DNA of 64,000 bases from Myxococcales bacterium. GTDB lineage: Bacteria; Myxococcota_A; Polyangia; Polyangiales; Ga0077539. This document shows positions 7,733 through 16,367 of the stretch, in pieces (the stretch's first letter is position 1; every line of letters begins with the position of its first letter). The stretch is taken from NCBI GenBank assembly GCA_016793325.1, contig JAEUKI010000047.1, forward strand, positions 1 through 64,000, written 5' to 3'. Made by a program: the position numbers and the translations under genes. The notes beneath the pieces are model-generated. The model ran no database searches. It saw only the letters and a program-made list of their open reading frames with translations, and was not told the DNA's origin.

Positions 7733-9673
7733 TTACTGCTCGTCCCGCGGACGAATGAGCTGAAAATACCGGCGCACATACGAGCGATACCCCGGCGGAA
7801 CATCTCCCGCGTGGATCACTTCGCGCGCGTGGTCCCAGTACTCCTGGTGCACTTGGCGATACGCCGCCGTCGTGAAGCCCTCTTGCGCCGCCGTGCGAAT
7901 CACCTGCGAACGCGTGGGCCCCTGCCCGTTTTGCTGGCCGTTGACGTTGACCTGCTGTGTGCGTCCCGCGGCCGCGCTCGCCGCTCCGCGGTGGTTGTCG
8001 TCGTGCTCGGTCCCGTAGCCCTGGCCGCCCGGCTGTTGGCCCTGACCGCCGTTTTGCTGGCCCTGGCCCTGCCCTTGACCCTGACCCTGCCCTTGGCCCG
8101 GTTGGTTTCCGCCCGAGCCGCCGCGCTGCAAGCGCATCAATCCGGGGCGCTGGCCTTGGCCTTGGCCGGGCTGCATTCCGCCAGGCTGAACGCCGCCTCG
8201 CGCGCGCTGCGCGAAGCGCTGCAGCCGCTGTCGCTGCTGCTGTCCGCCCTGCCCGTTTTGCTGGCGCATGCGCTGACGGAGCTCTTCGAGCTGCTGTCGG
8301 AGCTCCGCGATCTGCTGCTCGGTCAGCTGCTGCTGTTGCATGCGGTTGAGGTCTTGCGCGCCCTCTTCCATGTTCTGCGCGGCCTGCTGCAGGTCGCGTT
8401 GGAGGTTCTGCATCGCGCGGGACATCGCGCGCTCGAGGCGCTCGAGCTGGCGACGGCGCTGCTGCTGTTGCTGCTGCTGGCGCTCGAGGCGCTCGAGGTC
8501 GCGCTGGCGCTGACGCAGCATGCGCTGCTCGTTCTGCGAGAGGTTTCGCTCGCGCTGCTGGCGCAGCATGCGCTCGATCTCTTGGCGCATTTGTTGGAGC
8601 TGCTGCTGCATCTGCTGCGACTCGCGCTCGCGGCGCTGCTGCGCGTTTTGCATGGCGTTTTGCAGGTTTTGTCGCTGCTGCTGCGTCATACGGTTCTCGC
8701 GCATCTGCCGCGCGAGCTCGCGCATCTGCTCCGCCGCGCGCTGCGCGTCCGCGTTTTGAAGGGCGTTGGAGAGCTCGCGCGTCGCCGGGTCGTTTTGCTC
8801 GCTCTGCAGGTCGCGGCCGAGCTGGCGGAGCGCTTCGCGAAGGGCCTCGCGATCGCTCTCGCGACCGGCCTCCATCTCTTGTTGCAGCTCTTGCAGCCGA
8901 CGAAACGCCTCTTCGCGATCGAGCCGGCGATTGGCGATCTGATCGACGAACTGACGAAAGCGCTCGGCGGCTTGTCGCGCCTCGGGCGTGTCCGCGCGCT
9001 CTTCGTTTTGCCTCGCGACCTCGCGAAACGCGTCGATGTCGTCGTCCGCGAGCTCGAGCGGGTCGCGCGGCCCGGCGGCCACCGGCGCTGGCAGAAACAC
9101 GCGCGTGCGGAGCTCGACCGCGCCCACGACGCCCAAGACCGCGAGGAGCACGCCCGCGTACCCAGCCTCCGCGGGCCACTTGAACGCGAGGGCCTTCTTG
9201 GGGTCGAGCTTGTTCTCGCGAGCCTTTTGGTCGGCGTCTTCGATCGCCGCGTCCATGAACCGCGTGCGCTCGCCGGTCGGGACCGCGCTGAACTCCACGG
9301 CGTTGGACAAGCGATCCTTCAGCGCGAACGCGCGATCGAGCAGCTGCGCCGCGGACAAGCGCGAGATCCCTCGCAGCGCTCCGACGAGCACGCCCACGAG
9401 CGGAAAGAGCAGCGCCGCGAGAAGCATCCAGCGCCCCGCGCGGTCGCTCACGCGCCCCACCTTCACGAGCGTCATCGCGACGACGGCGAAGCCCGCGCCG
9501 AACATCGAGAGCTCGAGGCCGCCGCGCAGCGCGCGCACGAGCCGCACGCGCGAGCGCATCTTCGCGATGGCTTCGTCTGCGGCTGGCGACGGGGGCAGGC
9601 TCGTCGAGAGCGCTTCGGGGGACGGTTTCGGCGGGGCTACGCTCGGGGTTGGCGAATCGTTGGCTTTGCTCAT
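7733..9673 (-). CDS. Gln/Arg-rich coiled-coil membrane protein (DUF4175-like)
   Basis: A 646-residue protein with hydrophobic segments at about 50-70, 76-95 and 165-185. A very long Gln/Arg/Glu-rich coiled coil follows (about 200-500, including a run of seven Gln), then a Gly-Gln repeat stretch and a short folded C-terminus ('HQEYWDHAREVI'). The low-complexity DNA is full of CTG/CGC triplets. Start at 9673 (MSKANDS) is the first Met before the hydrophobic part; 9748 is an alternative. It leads the MoxR-DUF58-VWA operon. The layout recalls DUF4175 membrane proteins, but this is a weak match. Its role is unknown; a scaffold for the MoxR complex is possible. Confidence 0.7.
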   Translation of the reverse strand: MSKANDSPTPSVAPPKPSPEALSTSLPPSPAADEAIAKMRSRVRLVRALRGGLELSMFGAGFAVVAMTLVKVGRVSDRAGRWMLLAALLFPLVGVLVGALRGISRLSAAQLLDRAFALKDRLSNAVEFSAVPTGERTRFMDAAIEDADQKARENKLDPKKALAFKWPAEAGYAGVLLAVLGVVGAVELRTRVFLPAPVAAGPRDPLELADDDIDAFREVARQNEERADTPEARQAAERFRQFVDQIANRRLDREEAFRRLQELQQEMEAGRESDREALREALRQLGRDLQSEQNDPATRELSNALQNADAQRAAEQMRELARQMRENRMTQQQRQNLQNAMQNAQQRRERESQQMQQQLQQMRQEIERMLRQQRERNLSQNEQRMLRQRQRDLERLERQQQQQQQRRRQLERLERAMSRAMQNLQRDLQQAAQNMEEGAQDLNRMQQQQLTEQQIAELRQQLEELRQRMRQQNGQGGQQQRQRLQRFAQRARGGVQPGGMQPGQGQGQRPGLMRLQRGGSGGNQPGQGQGQGQGQGQGQQNGGQGQQPGGQGYGTEHDDNHRGAASAAAGRTQQVNVNGQQNGQGPTRSQVIRTAAQEGFTTAAYRQVHQEYWDHAREVIHAGDVPPGYRSYVRRYFQLIRPRDEQ

Positions 9674-10040
9674 CGCGGGCTCGCTCGAGGCTTTCGTGGA
9701 AGCAGGTGGTGCAGGTCGTCGAAACGTCAGCGCCACGCCGAACGACACTTGGACAAACGTCGCGACAGCATCAGGTGCTTCCTACCTCCGAAACCTTGGC
9801 CGGGGTCCCGGAGTGTAGTCCGTGCGTCGCGTCTCGGACACAGCGCGGCGAAGGACCTGTCGCCGCGACGGCTCAACTTGTGACTGTGGACCGCTAAGCA
9901 GACGCGCGAGCGGGGCAGAAGGTTCCCTCTTCGCGGGATTTTCCTCGGTGAGGCGACGAAAGGCTCGCGCGCCGTTGCGCTGGGGCCTGCCGCGGATTGC
10001 CGCTCGGGACGGGTCGGTGCTACACCTCTCCTCAACCGTT
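9674..10040. other. Divergent intergenic region between the Bat-like operon and tatA
   Basis: A 367-base stretch without a convincing gene between the start of the Gln-rich protein gene (minus) and tatA (plus). It must hold the promoters of both. A sigma-70-like promoter for tatA is listed separately. Nothing else, such as RNA or a repeat, was recognised. Confidence 0.5.
9997..10026 (+). promoter_or_regulatory. Candidate promoter of tatA
   Basis: TTGCCG (9997-10002) and TACACC (10021-10026) separated by 18 bases, ending 14 bases before the tatA ATG. It is the best sigma-70-like pair in this intergenic region and would give a very short leader. Based on sequence match alone. Confidence 0.3.
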
Positions 10041-10232
10041 ATGGGCCCATTTGGCGCTACCGAGCTGATCGTTGTCCTCGTCATCGTCCTGCTCTTGTTC
10101 GGCGCGAACAAGATTCCCCAGCTCATGACCGGGCTCGGACAGGGCATCAAGAACTTCAAGAAGGGCCTCAAGGACGACGACGACGGGCCTCGCCCGCGTC
10201 TGCCCGAGAAGACCGACGACAAGGTGGCCTGA
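10041..10232 (+). CDS. tatA: Sec-independent translocase subunit TatA/TatE
   Basis: A 63-residue protein with the full TatA plan: an N-terminal membrane helix with the Gly-Pro-Phe-Gly start and 'ATELIVVLVIVLLLFGANKIPQL' split as helix plus the conserved FGxxKIP hinge, an amphipathic helix ('LGQGIKNFKKGLKD') and a charged tail with four Asp. It forms the pore-like oligomer of the twin-arginine export pathway in the cytoplasmic membrane. The ATG at 10041 is chosen because it puts the membrane helix at residue 7; longer in-frame starts add only unrelated sequence. No tatB or tatC is adjacent. Confidence 0.93.
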   Translation: MGPFGATELIVVLVIVLLLFGANKIPQLMTGLGQGIKNFKKGLKDDDDGPRPRLPEKTDDKVA

Positions 10233-10312
10233 CAGCCACACGCGCACGCTACGCTACGCGACGGACGAGCGCCGTCGCCGCGATGCGTGCGAACCCCGTG
10301 GGGATCGCGTCG

Positions 10313-10708
10313 TCACGCGAGGGGTGCGAACAAGTCGACGACGTTTCCGTCGGGGTCGTGCACTTGTGCGTAGCGCTGGCCCCAGAACGCGTCCCAAGGA
10401 GCCTTCGCGCCGACGTATCCCGCGGCGACGATCGCTGCGTACGTCGCGTCGACGCCCTTTGCGTCACCGCAATGAAACGCGAGCCCGAGCTTGTGCCCGC
10501 CCGTCGGTCGCTGCCAGTCGGGCATAAACGACCGCACGACCGACTCGCTGTCGAACATCACCCGCAGTCCGCCGGCGGTCGTCGCCTCGATGTGGTCTTC
10601 GCCCTTCGGATCCTCGGGCAGCTCGAGCCCGAGCAGTCGATAGAAGCGCAGCGACGCCGCGAGGTCGCTCGATACGATTCCGATAGCATCCAGCCTGGGA
10701 GCGGTCAT
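10313..10708 (-). CDS. VOC family protein
   Basis: A 131-residue glyoxalase/bleomycin-resistance-fold protein. 'AIGIVSSDLAASLRFYRLLGLEL' spans the first beta-alpha unit, and 'YAQVHDPDGNVVDLFAPL' is the family's terminal DPDGNxxDLF strand. Start at MTAPRLD (10708) gives the canonical N-terminus; an upstream start at 10780 would add an Arg-rich non-conserved stretch. The substrate is unknown. It is transcribed toward tatA (convergent, 80 bases) and divergently from the universal stress protein gene. It belongs to a different VOC subgroup from the one at 276-656, judging by the divergent core. Confidence 0.85.
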   Translation of the reverse strand: MTAPRLDAIGIVSSDLAASLRFYRLLGLELPEDPKGEDHIEATTAGGLRVMFDSESVVRSFMPDWQRPTGGHKLGLAFHCGDAKGVDATYAAIVAAGYVGAKAPWDAFWGQRYAQVHDPDGNVVDLFAPLA

Positions 10709-10844
10709 CGCGCGACTGTATCGCAGCTGGGGGCGGGTTCGAGCGGATCGATGTCGGCGCTTCCTGTGCGTGGGGAGCAACGGTAGTCTCCCGCGACGCT
10801 CTCACGCTCCAAGCCCCGAAGCCTGCGCTGCGACTGCCTCACCG

Positions 10845-11312
10845 ATGCAATCATCCCCGAACACGCCCGCGACGCCCTCGAAGTTCAAGCTGATCGTCGC
10901 CACAGATTTCAGCGAGTGCTCAGCGATCGCCCTCGAAGAAGCGCTGACGCTCGCCGTGCTGAGGGCGCCGTCCGAGCTCGTGCTGCTCCACGTGCTCGAC
11001 ACCGCCGCGGGCACCGCGCTCGACGCGATGGCCGAGAGCGAGAAGGTCGCCTCGGGGCTGCTCGCGGAGGTCGAGAAGATTCGGCCCGCAAGCGAGCTGC
11101 CCGCGACCGTGAAGCTCCACTGCCACGTGGTCCGCGGCGCGCCCGCGCAGTGCGTCGTCGACGAGGCGAGCGCCCACCACTGCGACCTCATCGTCGTCGG
11201 GACCCACGGCCGAACGGGCCTCGGTCGCCTCGTGCTCGGCAGCGTCGCCGAGACCATCGTTCGACTCGCGCCTTGCAGCGTGCTCACGGTGAAGAAGCGC
11301 AAGTCTACTTGA
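10845..11312 (+). CDS. Universal stress protein (UspA family)
   Basis: A 155-residue single Usp domain. 'KLIVATDFSECSAIALEEAL' opens the first strand and helix, and 'IVVGTHGRTGLGRLVLGS' followed by VAE and 'CSVLTVKK' is the ATP-binding G-2x-G-9x-G(S/T) motif of nucleotide-binding Usp proteins. It is cytoplasmic and probably a stress-related dimer. Start at MQSSPNT (10845) is the Met nearest the fold. It precedes the aminotransferase gene by 30 bases on the same strand and may share its transcript. Confidence 0.9.
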   Translation: MQSSPNTPATPSKFKLIVATDFSECSAIALEEALTLAVLRAPSELVLLHVLDTAAGTALDAMAESEKVASGLLAEVEKIRPASELPATVKLHCHVVRGAPAQCVVDEASAHHCDLIVVGTHGRTGLGRLVLGSVAETIVRLAPCSVLTVKKRKST

Positions 11313-11342
11313 ATCAACGCACACACATTCGAATCACCTACG

Positions 11343-12542
11343 ATGCCACTCACGCTCTCCAAGCGGCTCGACGCCGTCGTTCCCTCGGCCACGCTCGCGA
11401 TCAACGCTCGCGCTCAGGCGCTTCGAGCGCAGGGCGTCGATGTGATCTCGTTCGGCGCGGGCGAGCCTGACTTCGACACGCCGTCCAACATCCGCGAGGC
11501 GGCGAAGGCCGCGATCGACCAAGGACGCACGCGCTACACGGCCGTCTCGGGCATCCCCGAGCTGCGCAAGGCGATCGCGCGGCACAACGAGCAAGAGCGC
11601 GGCGTTCCGACGGCGGCCGAAAACGTCGTCGTGAGCGTCGGAGCGAAGAGCTCCCTCTTCAACTTCGCGCTCGCGGCCCTCGAAGCGGGCGACGAAGTCG
11701 TGATCCCCGCGCCGTACTGGGTGAGCTACCCCGAGCAAGTGCGCATCGCCGGCGCGACGCCCATCCACGTGAAGAGCACGCTCGAACAAGGGTGGAAGAT
11801 CACCGCCGAAGACCTCCGCGAAGTGATGTCGTCGCGCACCAAAGCGGTTGTGTTGTGCACGCCCTCGAACCCCACGGGCGCGGCGTACACGCCCAAGGAG
11901 CTCGCGGCGTTCGCGGACGTGCTCCGCAAGTTCGACTGCTGGATCGTGTGCGACGAGATCTACTCGAAGCTCGTGTACGACGGCTTCGAGCAGCGCTCGC
12001 TCTTGCAAGTGGCCCCGGACCTCAAGGACCGCACCGTGATCGTCGACGGCGTCTCGAAGACCTACGCGATGACGGGCTGGCGCATCGGGTGGTCCATCGC
12101 CCCTGTCGCGCTCTCGAAGGCGATGGACACGATCCAAGGACAGGGAACGTCCAGCGCCACGACGCCCGCCCAATACGCGGCCCTCGAAGCGATCTCCGCG
12201 CCCGCGAACGAGCTCGAGCACATGCGCGCGATCTTCGCCGAGCGTCGCAACAAGCTCGTGCACGGGCTGCGCGCGCTTCCGGGCGTTCGGTGCGCGATGC
12301 CCGAAGGGGCGTTCTATGCGTTTTGCGACGTGAGCGCGTGGCTCGGAAAGAGCACCGGAGAGCGCACGCTCGAGACCGACGACGACGTCGCGCGATGGCT
12401 GCTCGACGCGGCGCGGGTGGCTGTCGTTCCGGGTGGAGCGTTCGGCGCGCCAGGACACCTGCGACTGAGCTACGCGGTCTCGCTCGGGCAGATCGAAGAC
12501 GCGCTCGCGCGCATCGCGACCGCGGTGAACGGGCTCAAGTAG
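11343..12542 (+). CDS. Pyridoxal-phosphate aminotransferase, aspartate aminotransferase type (class I)
   Basis: A 399-residue fold-type I aminotransferase of the usual length. 'CTPSNPTGAAY' is the cofactor-binding NPTG motif, 'WIVCDEIYSKLVYDG' holds the PLP pyridine-binding Asp, and 'DGVSKTYAMTGWRIGW' carries the Schiff-base Lys and phosphate-binding residues. The C-terminal 'HLRLSYAVS' contains the substrate-carboxylate Arg. The pattern fits subgroup I-gamma bacterial aspartate/prephenate aminotransferases (AspC/AspB-like). It catalyses transamination of aspartate with 2-oxoglutarate; substrate range is not certain. It follows the universal stress protein gene. Confidence 0.93.
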   Translation: MPLTLSKRLDAVVPSATLAINARAQALRAQGVDVISFGAGEPDFDTPSNIREAAKAAIDQGRTRYTAVSGIPELRKAIARHNEQERGVPTAAENVVVSVGAKSSLFNFALAALEAGDEVVIPAPYWVSYPEQVRIAGATPIHVKSTLEQGWKITAEDLREVMSSRTKAVVLCTPSNPTGAAYTPKELAAFADVLRKFDCWIVCDEIYSKLVYDGFEQRSLLQVAPDLKDRTVIVDGVSKTYAMTGWRIGWSIAPVALSKAMDTIQGQGTSSATTPAQYAALEAISAPANELEHMRAIFAERRNKLVHGLRALPGVRCAMPEGAFYAFCDVSAWLGKSTGERTLETDDDVARWLLDAARVAVVPGGAFGAPGHLRLSYAVSLGQIEDALARIATAVNGLK

Positions 12543-12588
12543 AGCGCACGCGCGGCGCGGGGGCGCCCGAACCCTTCGAACGAAGCGC

Positions 12589-12617
12589 TGCGCACTCTGC
12601 GCAGGGCGCGCTGCGCA
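12589..12617. repeat. Three TGCGCA palindromes in 29 bases
   Basis: The self-complementary hexamer TGCGCA occurs at 12589-12594, 12598-12603 and 12612-12617, between the aminotransferase stop and the next gene. A short T-run (ATTTTT near 12657) lies 40 bases further on. It could be a binding site or part of a weak terminator; the high GC content makes chance plausible. Confidence 0.3.
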
Positions 12618-12695
12618 CAACGAGCAGCCGAGAGGAAAACCGAAGCGATTGCCCCGATTTTTCTCGCGGCACACGCGCTGCTTTGCGCCTGCTCG

Positions 12696-13697
12696 ATGCT
12701 CATTCGTCCGTTGCTTTGCGCGGCCATTTCGCTCGCAGCTCCGCTCGTCGCCCACGCGCAGCCCGCTGACTTCGCCACCCGCCGCTTGTTGATCGAGCAG
12801 GCGCAAGAGCGCGGGCGCGCCGGCGATCACGACGCTGCGATCACGCTCGGCGAGCGCGCGCTCCGCATCCAGTCGACGCCATCGTTGCTGCTCTTCCTCG
12901 CAAGCGAGCAGCTCGCCGCGGGGCGCCCCCACGCCGCCTTCGGGCTCGCCGAGCAGTGCGTGTTCGACGCGAACCGAACGTCGCTCGCGAACCGCGACGA
13001 CGTGCTTCGCGCGTGTCGACAGGTCATTCAACAGGTCCGCGACGACAGCGCGATCTTGGTGATTCGCAGCGAAGCCATCGAAGGCTTGGTGGTGATGGTC
13101 GACGGGCAGGCGCTCGCGAGCACGCAGCTCGGCGCGCCCGTGTTTGTTCGCGCAGGGGCGCGCGCGATCCGAGCGAGCGCAAACGGATACGAGACGCAGG
13201 ACGTAACCGTCGACGCGCGTGCGCGCTCCACGATCGAACACACCGTCGCGCTGACCCGCACGACGCACGTGTCCATCGCCGCGCCGAGGACCCGAGGCGT
13301 GACCGTGATCGCGACGACCGAACCCGCGGCGCGGCGCGAGCGCCCGCGATCGCTGGGCAGACCCTTGGCCGCGAGTCGGTCGGTCGCCGCGCCCATCGCG
13401 GTGACAGCGACCGGAGCGGCGGCGATGCTCGCGGCGGTCCCGTTGTTCTTTGCGAGGCAGAGCGCGCTCGAAGGTTGCGTGGTCGAAGCGGACGCCGTCG
13501 TCTGCGAGAGCCGCGCGGCGGTCGAGCGCGTTCCGACCGCGCGGACGCTGGGAGCCGGCGCGATCGCCGCGCTCGTGGGCGGCGGGGCGATCGCTGCGAC
13601 GGGCGCCGTCTGGTGGCTGCTCGGCGCGCGGCGCCGAGAAGCGCCGATCGTCGCCCTCGGCCCTAGCTCGATCACCGTCGCGGGGGTGTGGCGATGA
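12696..13697 (+). CDS. Exported PEGA-like protein with C-terminal membrane segments (module 1, first gene)
   Basis: A 333-residue protein: signal peptide ending 'AAPLVAHAQ', a helical TPR-like N-part (about 25-110: 'GRAGDHDAAITLGERALRIQ'), and a PEGA-type beta domain (about 120-190: 'VMVDGQALASTQLGAPVFVRAG', split at the turn). Two hydrophobic segments follow (about 230-250 and 288-312). It is a paralogue of the gene at 16368. Its stop overlaps the start of the RCC1-like lipoprotein gene by 4 bases (ATGA), so the two are translationally coupled. PEGA domains are common in cell-envelope proteins; the job here is unknown, probably anchoring or assembly at the envelope. Confidence 0.75.
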   Translation: MLIRPLLCAAISLAAPLVAHAQPADFATRRLLIEQAQERGRAGDHDAAITLGERALRIQSTPSLLLFLASEQLAAGRPHAAFGLAEQCVFDANRTSLANRDDVLRACRQVIQQVRDDSAILVIRSEAIEGLVVMVDGQALASTQLGAPVFVRAGARAIRASANGYETQDVTVDARARSTIEHTVALTRTTHVSIAAPRTRGVTVIATTEPAARRERPRSLGRPLAASRSVAAPIAVTATGAAAMLAAVPLFFARQSALEGCVVEADAVVCESRAAVERVPTARTLGAGAIAALVGGGAIAATGAVWWLLGARRREAPIVALGPSSITVAGVWR

Positions 13698-16261
13698 GGC
13701 GCGTCGCAGCGATCTCGATTTTGTGTGCCTCGAGCGCGTGCCTCCCCGACAAGGTCGTGCTCCGCGAAGACCGCCCGATCGACATGCCGAGCGCCGACGC
13801 GCGTGATGCGACGTCGATCGACGCTGCCGTCGAAGCCGGCGCGGACGCGAGCGTCACGGACGCGCCTTCGGACGACAGCGTCGCGCGGGACACGACGCTC
13901 GATGATCGAGCCGATGGCGATCGACCTGACCGCGACGACGCGGGGTCGACCGACGCTGCCGTCGAGGCCGGCGACGCGTGCGTCGCGATGGCCGAGGTCT
14001 GCAACGGGCGCGACGAAGACTGCGACGGCGTCACGGACAACGGGTTCGACCTGATGAGCGATCAGTTGAATTGTGGGGCCTGTGGTCGCGCCTGCGCCGC
14101 GGGCTACTCCTGCGACGCAGGGCGCTGCGGCAACGAGGCCACGCGGCTCGCGCTCAGCCACTCGACGACCGAAGACGTTCACGCGTGCGCCACCCTGCGC
14201 GCAGGTGAGGTCTGGTGTTGGGGCTCCAATTTGCGGGGCTTCGTCGCGCTCGGCCGAACGACGCTCGCAGAGGCGCCGACGCGGATCGGATCGATTGCGG
14301 ACGCGACCGACGCTTCGAGCGACATCTTCTCGACGTGCGTGCTCCACCGACGCGCGGCGGGCGTCGGCGGCGACGTGACGTGCTTCGGAACCGGCGTCTC
14401 GTGGATCGCAGGCGGAATGCAGCGATACACTGGAACGCGCGCGGTGCGCATCGCTGCGGGGCACGGGTATGTGTGCGCGCTCGGAGACGACGGACTCGTG
14501 CGGTGTTGGGGCGCCGTTCCTGGCGGGTACGCGGCGGCGAGCCCGTCGACGCCGACGGTGATTCCGGGGCTGTCCGGGGTGCAGCAGATCGCCGTGGGGT
14601 ACGCGCACGCGTGCGCGGTCGACAGCGCGGGCGCCGTGCGTTGTTGGGGTCAGTGCAACGATTGGCAGTGTGGGATCGCGGCGACCGGCGTCGAGGCGAC
14701 GGCTGTGTTGGTTCCTGCGTTTTCAGGGACCGATCGCGTCGTCGAGCTCGCCGCTGGCACGCGCAACACCTGCGCGCGCACCGAGAGCGGCGCGGTGTAC
14801 TGCTGGGGCGCACTCGCCGCGAACACGCTCGCGACGCGCGTCGCGGGGAGCGGTGCGGTGCCTCCGATGCGCTCGATCGCCGCGGGGGGGGTCAACGTCT
14901 GCGGCACGAGCGCCGCGGGTGAAGTGTACTGCTGGGGGCCCAACGCCCAGTCGATCGTCAATCAAACGAGCGTCGGAGAAGGGACCTACGTCCCGCCCGA
15001 GCGAATCGTGGATACGCCCGCATCGCTCGATCACCTCGCGGTGGGGGGTAACACGGCGTGCGGCATCGACGCGCGCGGCGCCGTGTATTGCTGGGGAAGC
15101 AACGAATGGACGCAGCTCGGGATCGCGAGGCCCGTGAGCGCGAGCGTCCCGCGCATGGTCGGAGGGCTCGCGGGCGTCACGCGCATCGCCGCCGGAGCCA
15201 GGCACACGTGCGCTCAAAACCCAGCCGGGATCCACTGCTGGGGGAGCAACGAGACGCTCGCCGTCGGCCGGGGAACAGGCGGAGCGAGCACCCCCACGCT
15301 CATTGTTGGCTTGCCCGCGACCGCGCAGCTCGCGGGCGGAGGCGACCGACACCAGTGCGCGATCGATGGAGGACGCGCACATTGCTGGGGCATCGCCGCG
15401 TTTCTCTCGCGCGGGCGGGCCGACGGCGCGCCGCTGTTCACCCCGGTCGTGACGTTGACGACGGCGAGCCCCGAGACGCCCCTGGAGGCGATCACCGCGA
15501 TCGGCGCGGCAGATCGCACGCTCTGCGCGCGAACTGCGAGCGGCGGTGTGTATTGCACCGGGCTCAATCAGTTCGGGACCATCGGCGACGGGACACGAAC
15601 GTCTCGCTCGTTCATGACTGCGGTCGCTGGCCTCGGGGCAGCAGTGACGCAAGTGTCGTCCAACATTCGACACGCGTGCGCGTTGCGCGCCGACGGGCGC
15701 GTCACGTGTTGGGGCGAGAACCTGTACGGCCAATTCGGCGACAACAGCGCCGACCCCGCGGGCACGTATCGACCGACCGCGGGAACGCTCGCAGACAACA
15801 CCGAGCTCGGCGCAGCCGCAGAGCTCGGGACCTCCGAGGGAGCCACGTTCGCACGAACGTCGAGCGGAGCGCTCTTCGCGTGGGGAGACAACGGACAGCG
15901 CGAGCTCGGAACGGGCGGAGGACGCACGCTCGTTCCAACGAGGGTGTCGCTGCCCGCGGGCGAGTCGTCGGATCAGCTCGCGATCGGTCGCTACTCGGGC
16001 TGCACCAGATCGCGAACGCAGGTATTTTGCTGGGGAAACAACAGTTACGGCCAGCTCGGCGACGGGACGACCGCCGTGCGATCGACGCCGATTCGGGCCT
16101 CCGTGAGCGACGTCGACGAGGTCGCGAGCGGCAGCCTCCACGTGTGCGCGCGAACGCGAAGCGGGACCGTCTGGTGTTGGGGGGACAACTCGCGCGGCCA
16201 ACTCGGCGACGGAGCGCCTCTACACTCAGCGCGCGCCACGCGGGTCATGGGGCTCCCGTAG
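13694..16261 (+). CDS. RCC1-repeat lipoprotein with MopE-type motif (module 1, second gene)
   Basis: An 855-residue protein. A short signal with a lipobox-like 'ASSAC' (Cys16) leads into an Asp/Ala-rich linker (about 30-95). 'CNGRDEDCDGVTDNG' at 103-117 is a MopE-type metal-binding motif, then 'LNCGACGRAC' is a Cys-rich unit. From about residue 165 to the end there are 14 RCC1-like repeats centred on [C/A]-W-G-x-N (for example 'CWGDNSRGQLGDG'), enough for two seven-bladed propellers. Each core keeps a Cys before Trp-Gly. It is probably an outer-membrane or surface lipoprotein. Start at 13694 is set by the ATGA overlap with the PEGA-like gene. Confidence 0.82.
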   Translation: MRRVAAISILCASSACLPDKVVLREDRPIDMPSADARDATSIDAAVEAGADASVTDAPSDDSVARDTTLDDRADGDRPDRDDAGSTDAAVEAGDACVAMAEVCNGRDEDCDGVTDNGFDLMSDQLNCGACGRACAAGYSCDAGRCGNEATRLALSHSTTEDVHACATLRAGEVWCWGSNLRGFVALGRTTLAEAPTRIGSIADATDASSDIFSTCVLHRRAAGVGGDVTCFGTGVSWIAGGMQRYTGTRAVRIAAGHGYVCALGDDGLVRCWGAVPGGYAAASPSTPTVIPGLSGVQQIAVGYAHACAVDSAGAVRCWGQCNDWQCGIAATGVEATAVLVPAFSGTDRVVELAAGTRNTCARTESGAVYCWGALAANTLATRVAGSGAVPPMRSIAAGGVNVCGTSAAGEVYCWGPNAQSIVNQTSVGEGTYVPPERIVDTPASLDHLAVGGNTACGIDARGAVYCWGSNEWTQLGIARPVSASVPRMVGGLAGVTRIAAGARHTCAQNPAGIHCWGSNETLAVGRGTGGASTPTLIVGLPATAQLAGGGDRHQCAIDGGRAHCWGIAAFLSRGRADGAPLFTPVVTLTTASPETPLEAITAIGAADRTLCARTASGGVYCTGLNQFGTIGDGTRTSRSFMTAVAGLGAAVTQVSSNIRHACALRADGRVTCWGENLYGQFGDNSADPAGTYRPTAGTLADNTELGAAAELGTSEGATFARTSSGALFAWGDNGQRELGTGGGRTLVPTRVSLPAGESSDQLAIGRYSGCTRSRTQVFCWGNNSYGQLGDGTTAVRSTPIRASVSDVDEVASGSLHVCARTRSGTVWCWGDNSRGQLGDGAPLHSARATRVMGLP

Positions 16262-16367
16262 CGGCCGTACGAATTTCTGAAGGGCTCGGCCAGGTGCGCT
16301 CACTCCGCGGCCAATGCAGGAGTGTCTCGACTCGAGCCCGCTTCGACCGACGCGCGACGGTCACACG

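Noticed and set aside
7811..9883. Long open plus-strand frame across the Gln-rich protein gene
   Set aside because: It is the antisense of a CTG/CGC triplet tract giving a Leu/Arg-rich product without domains; the minus strand has the operon structure and ribosome sites.
11334..13268. Long minus-strand frame opposite the aminotransferase and PEGA-like genes
   Set aside because: Product is Arg/Glu/Val-rich without motifs, while the plus strand has the full PLP enzyme signature.
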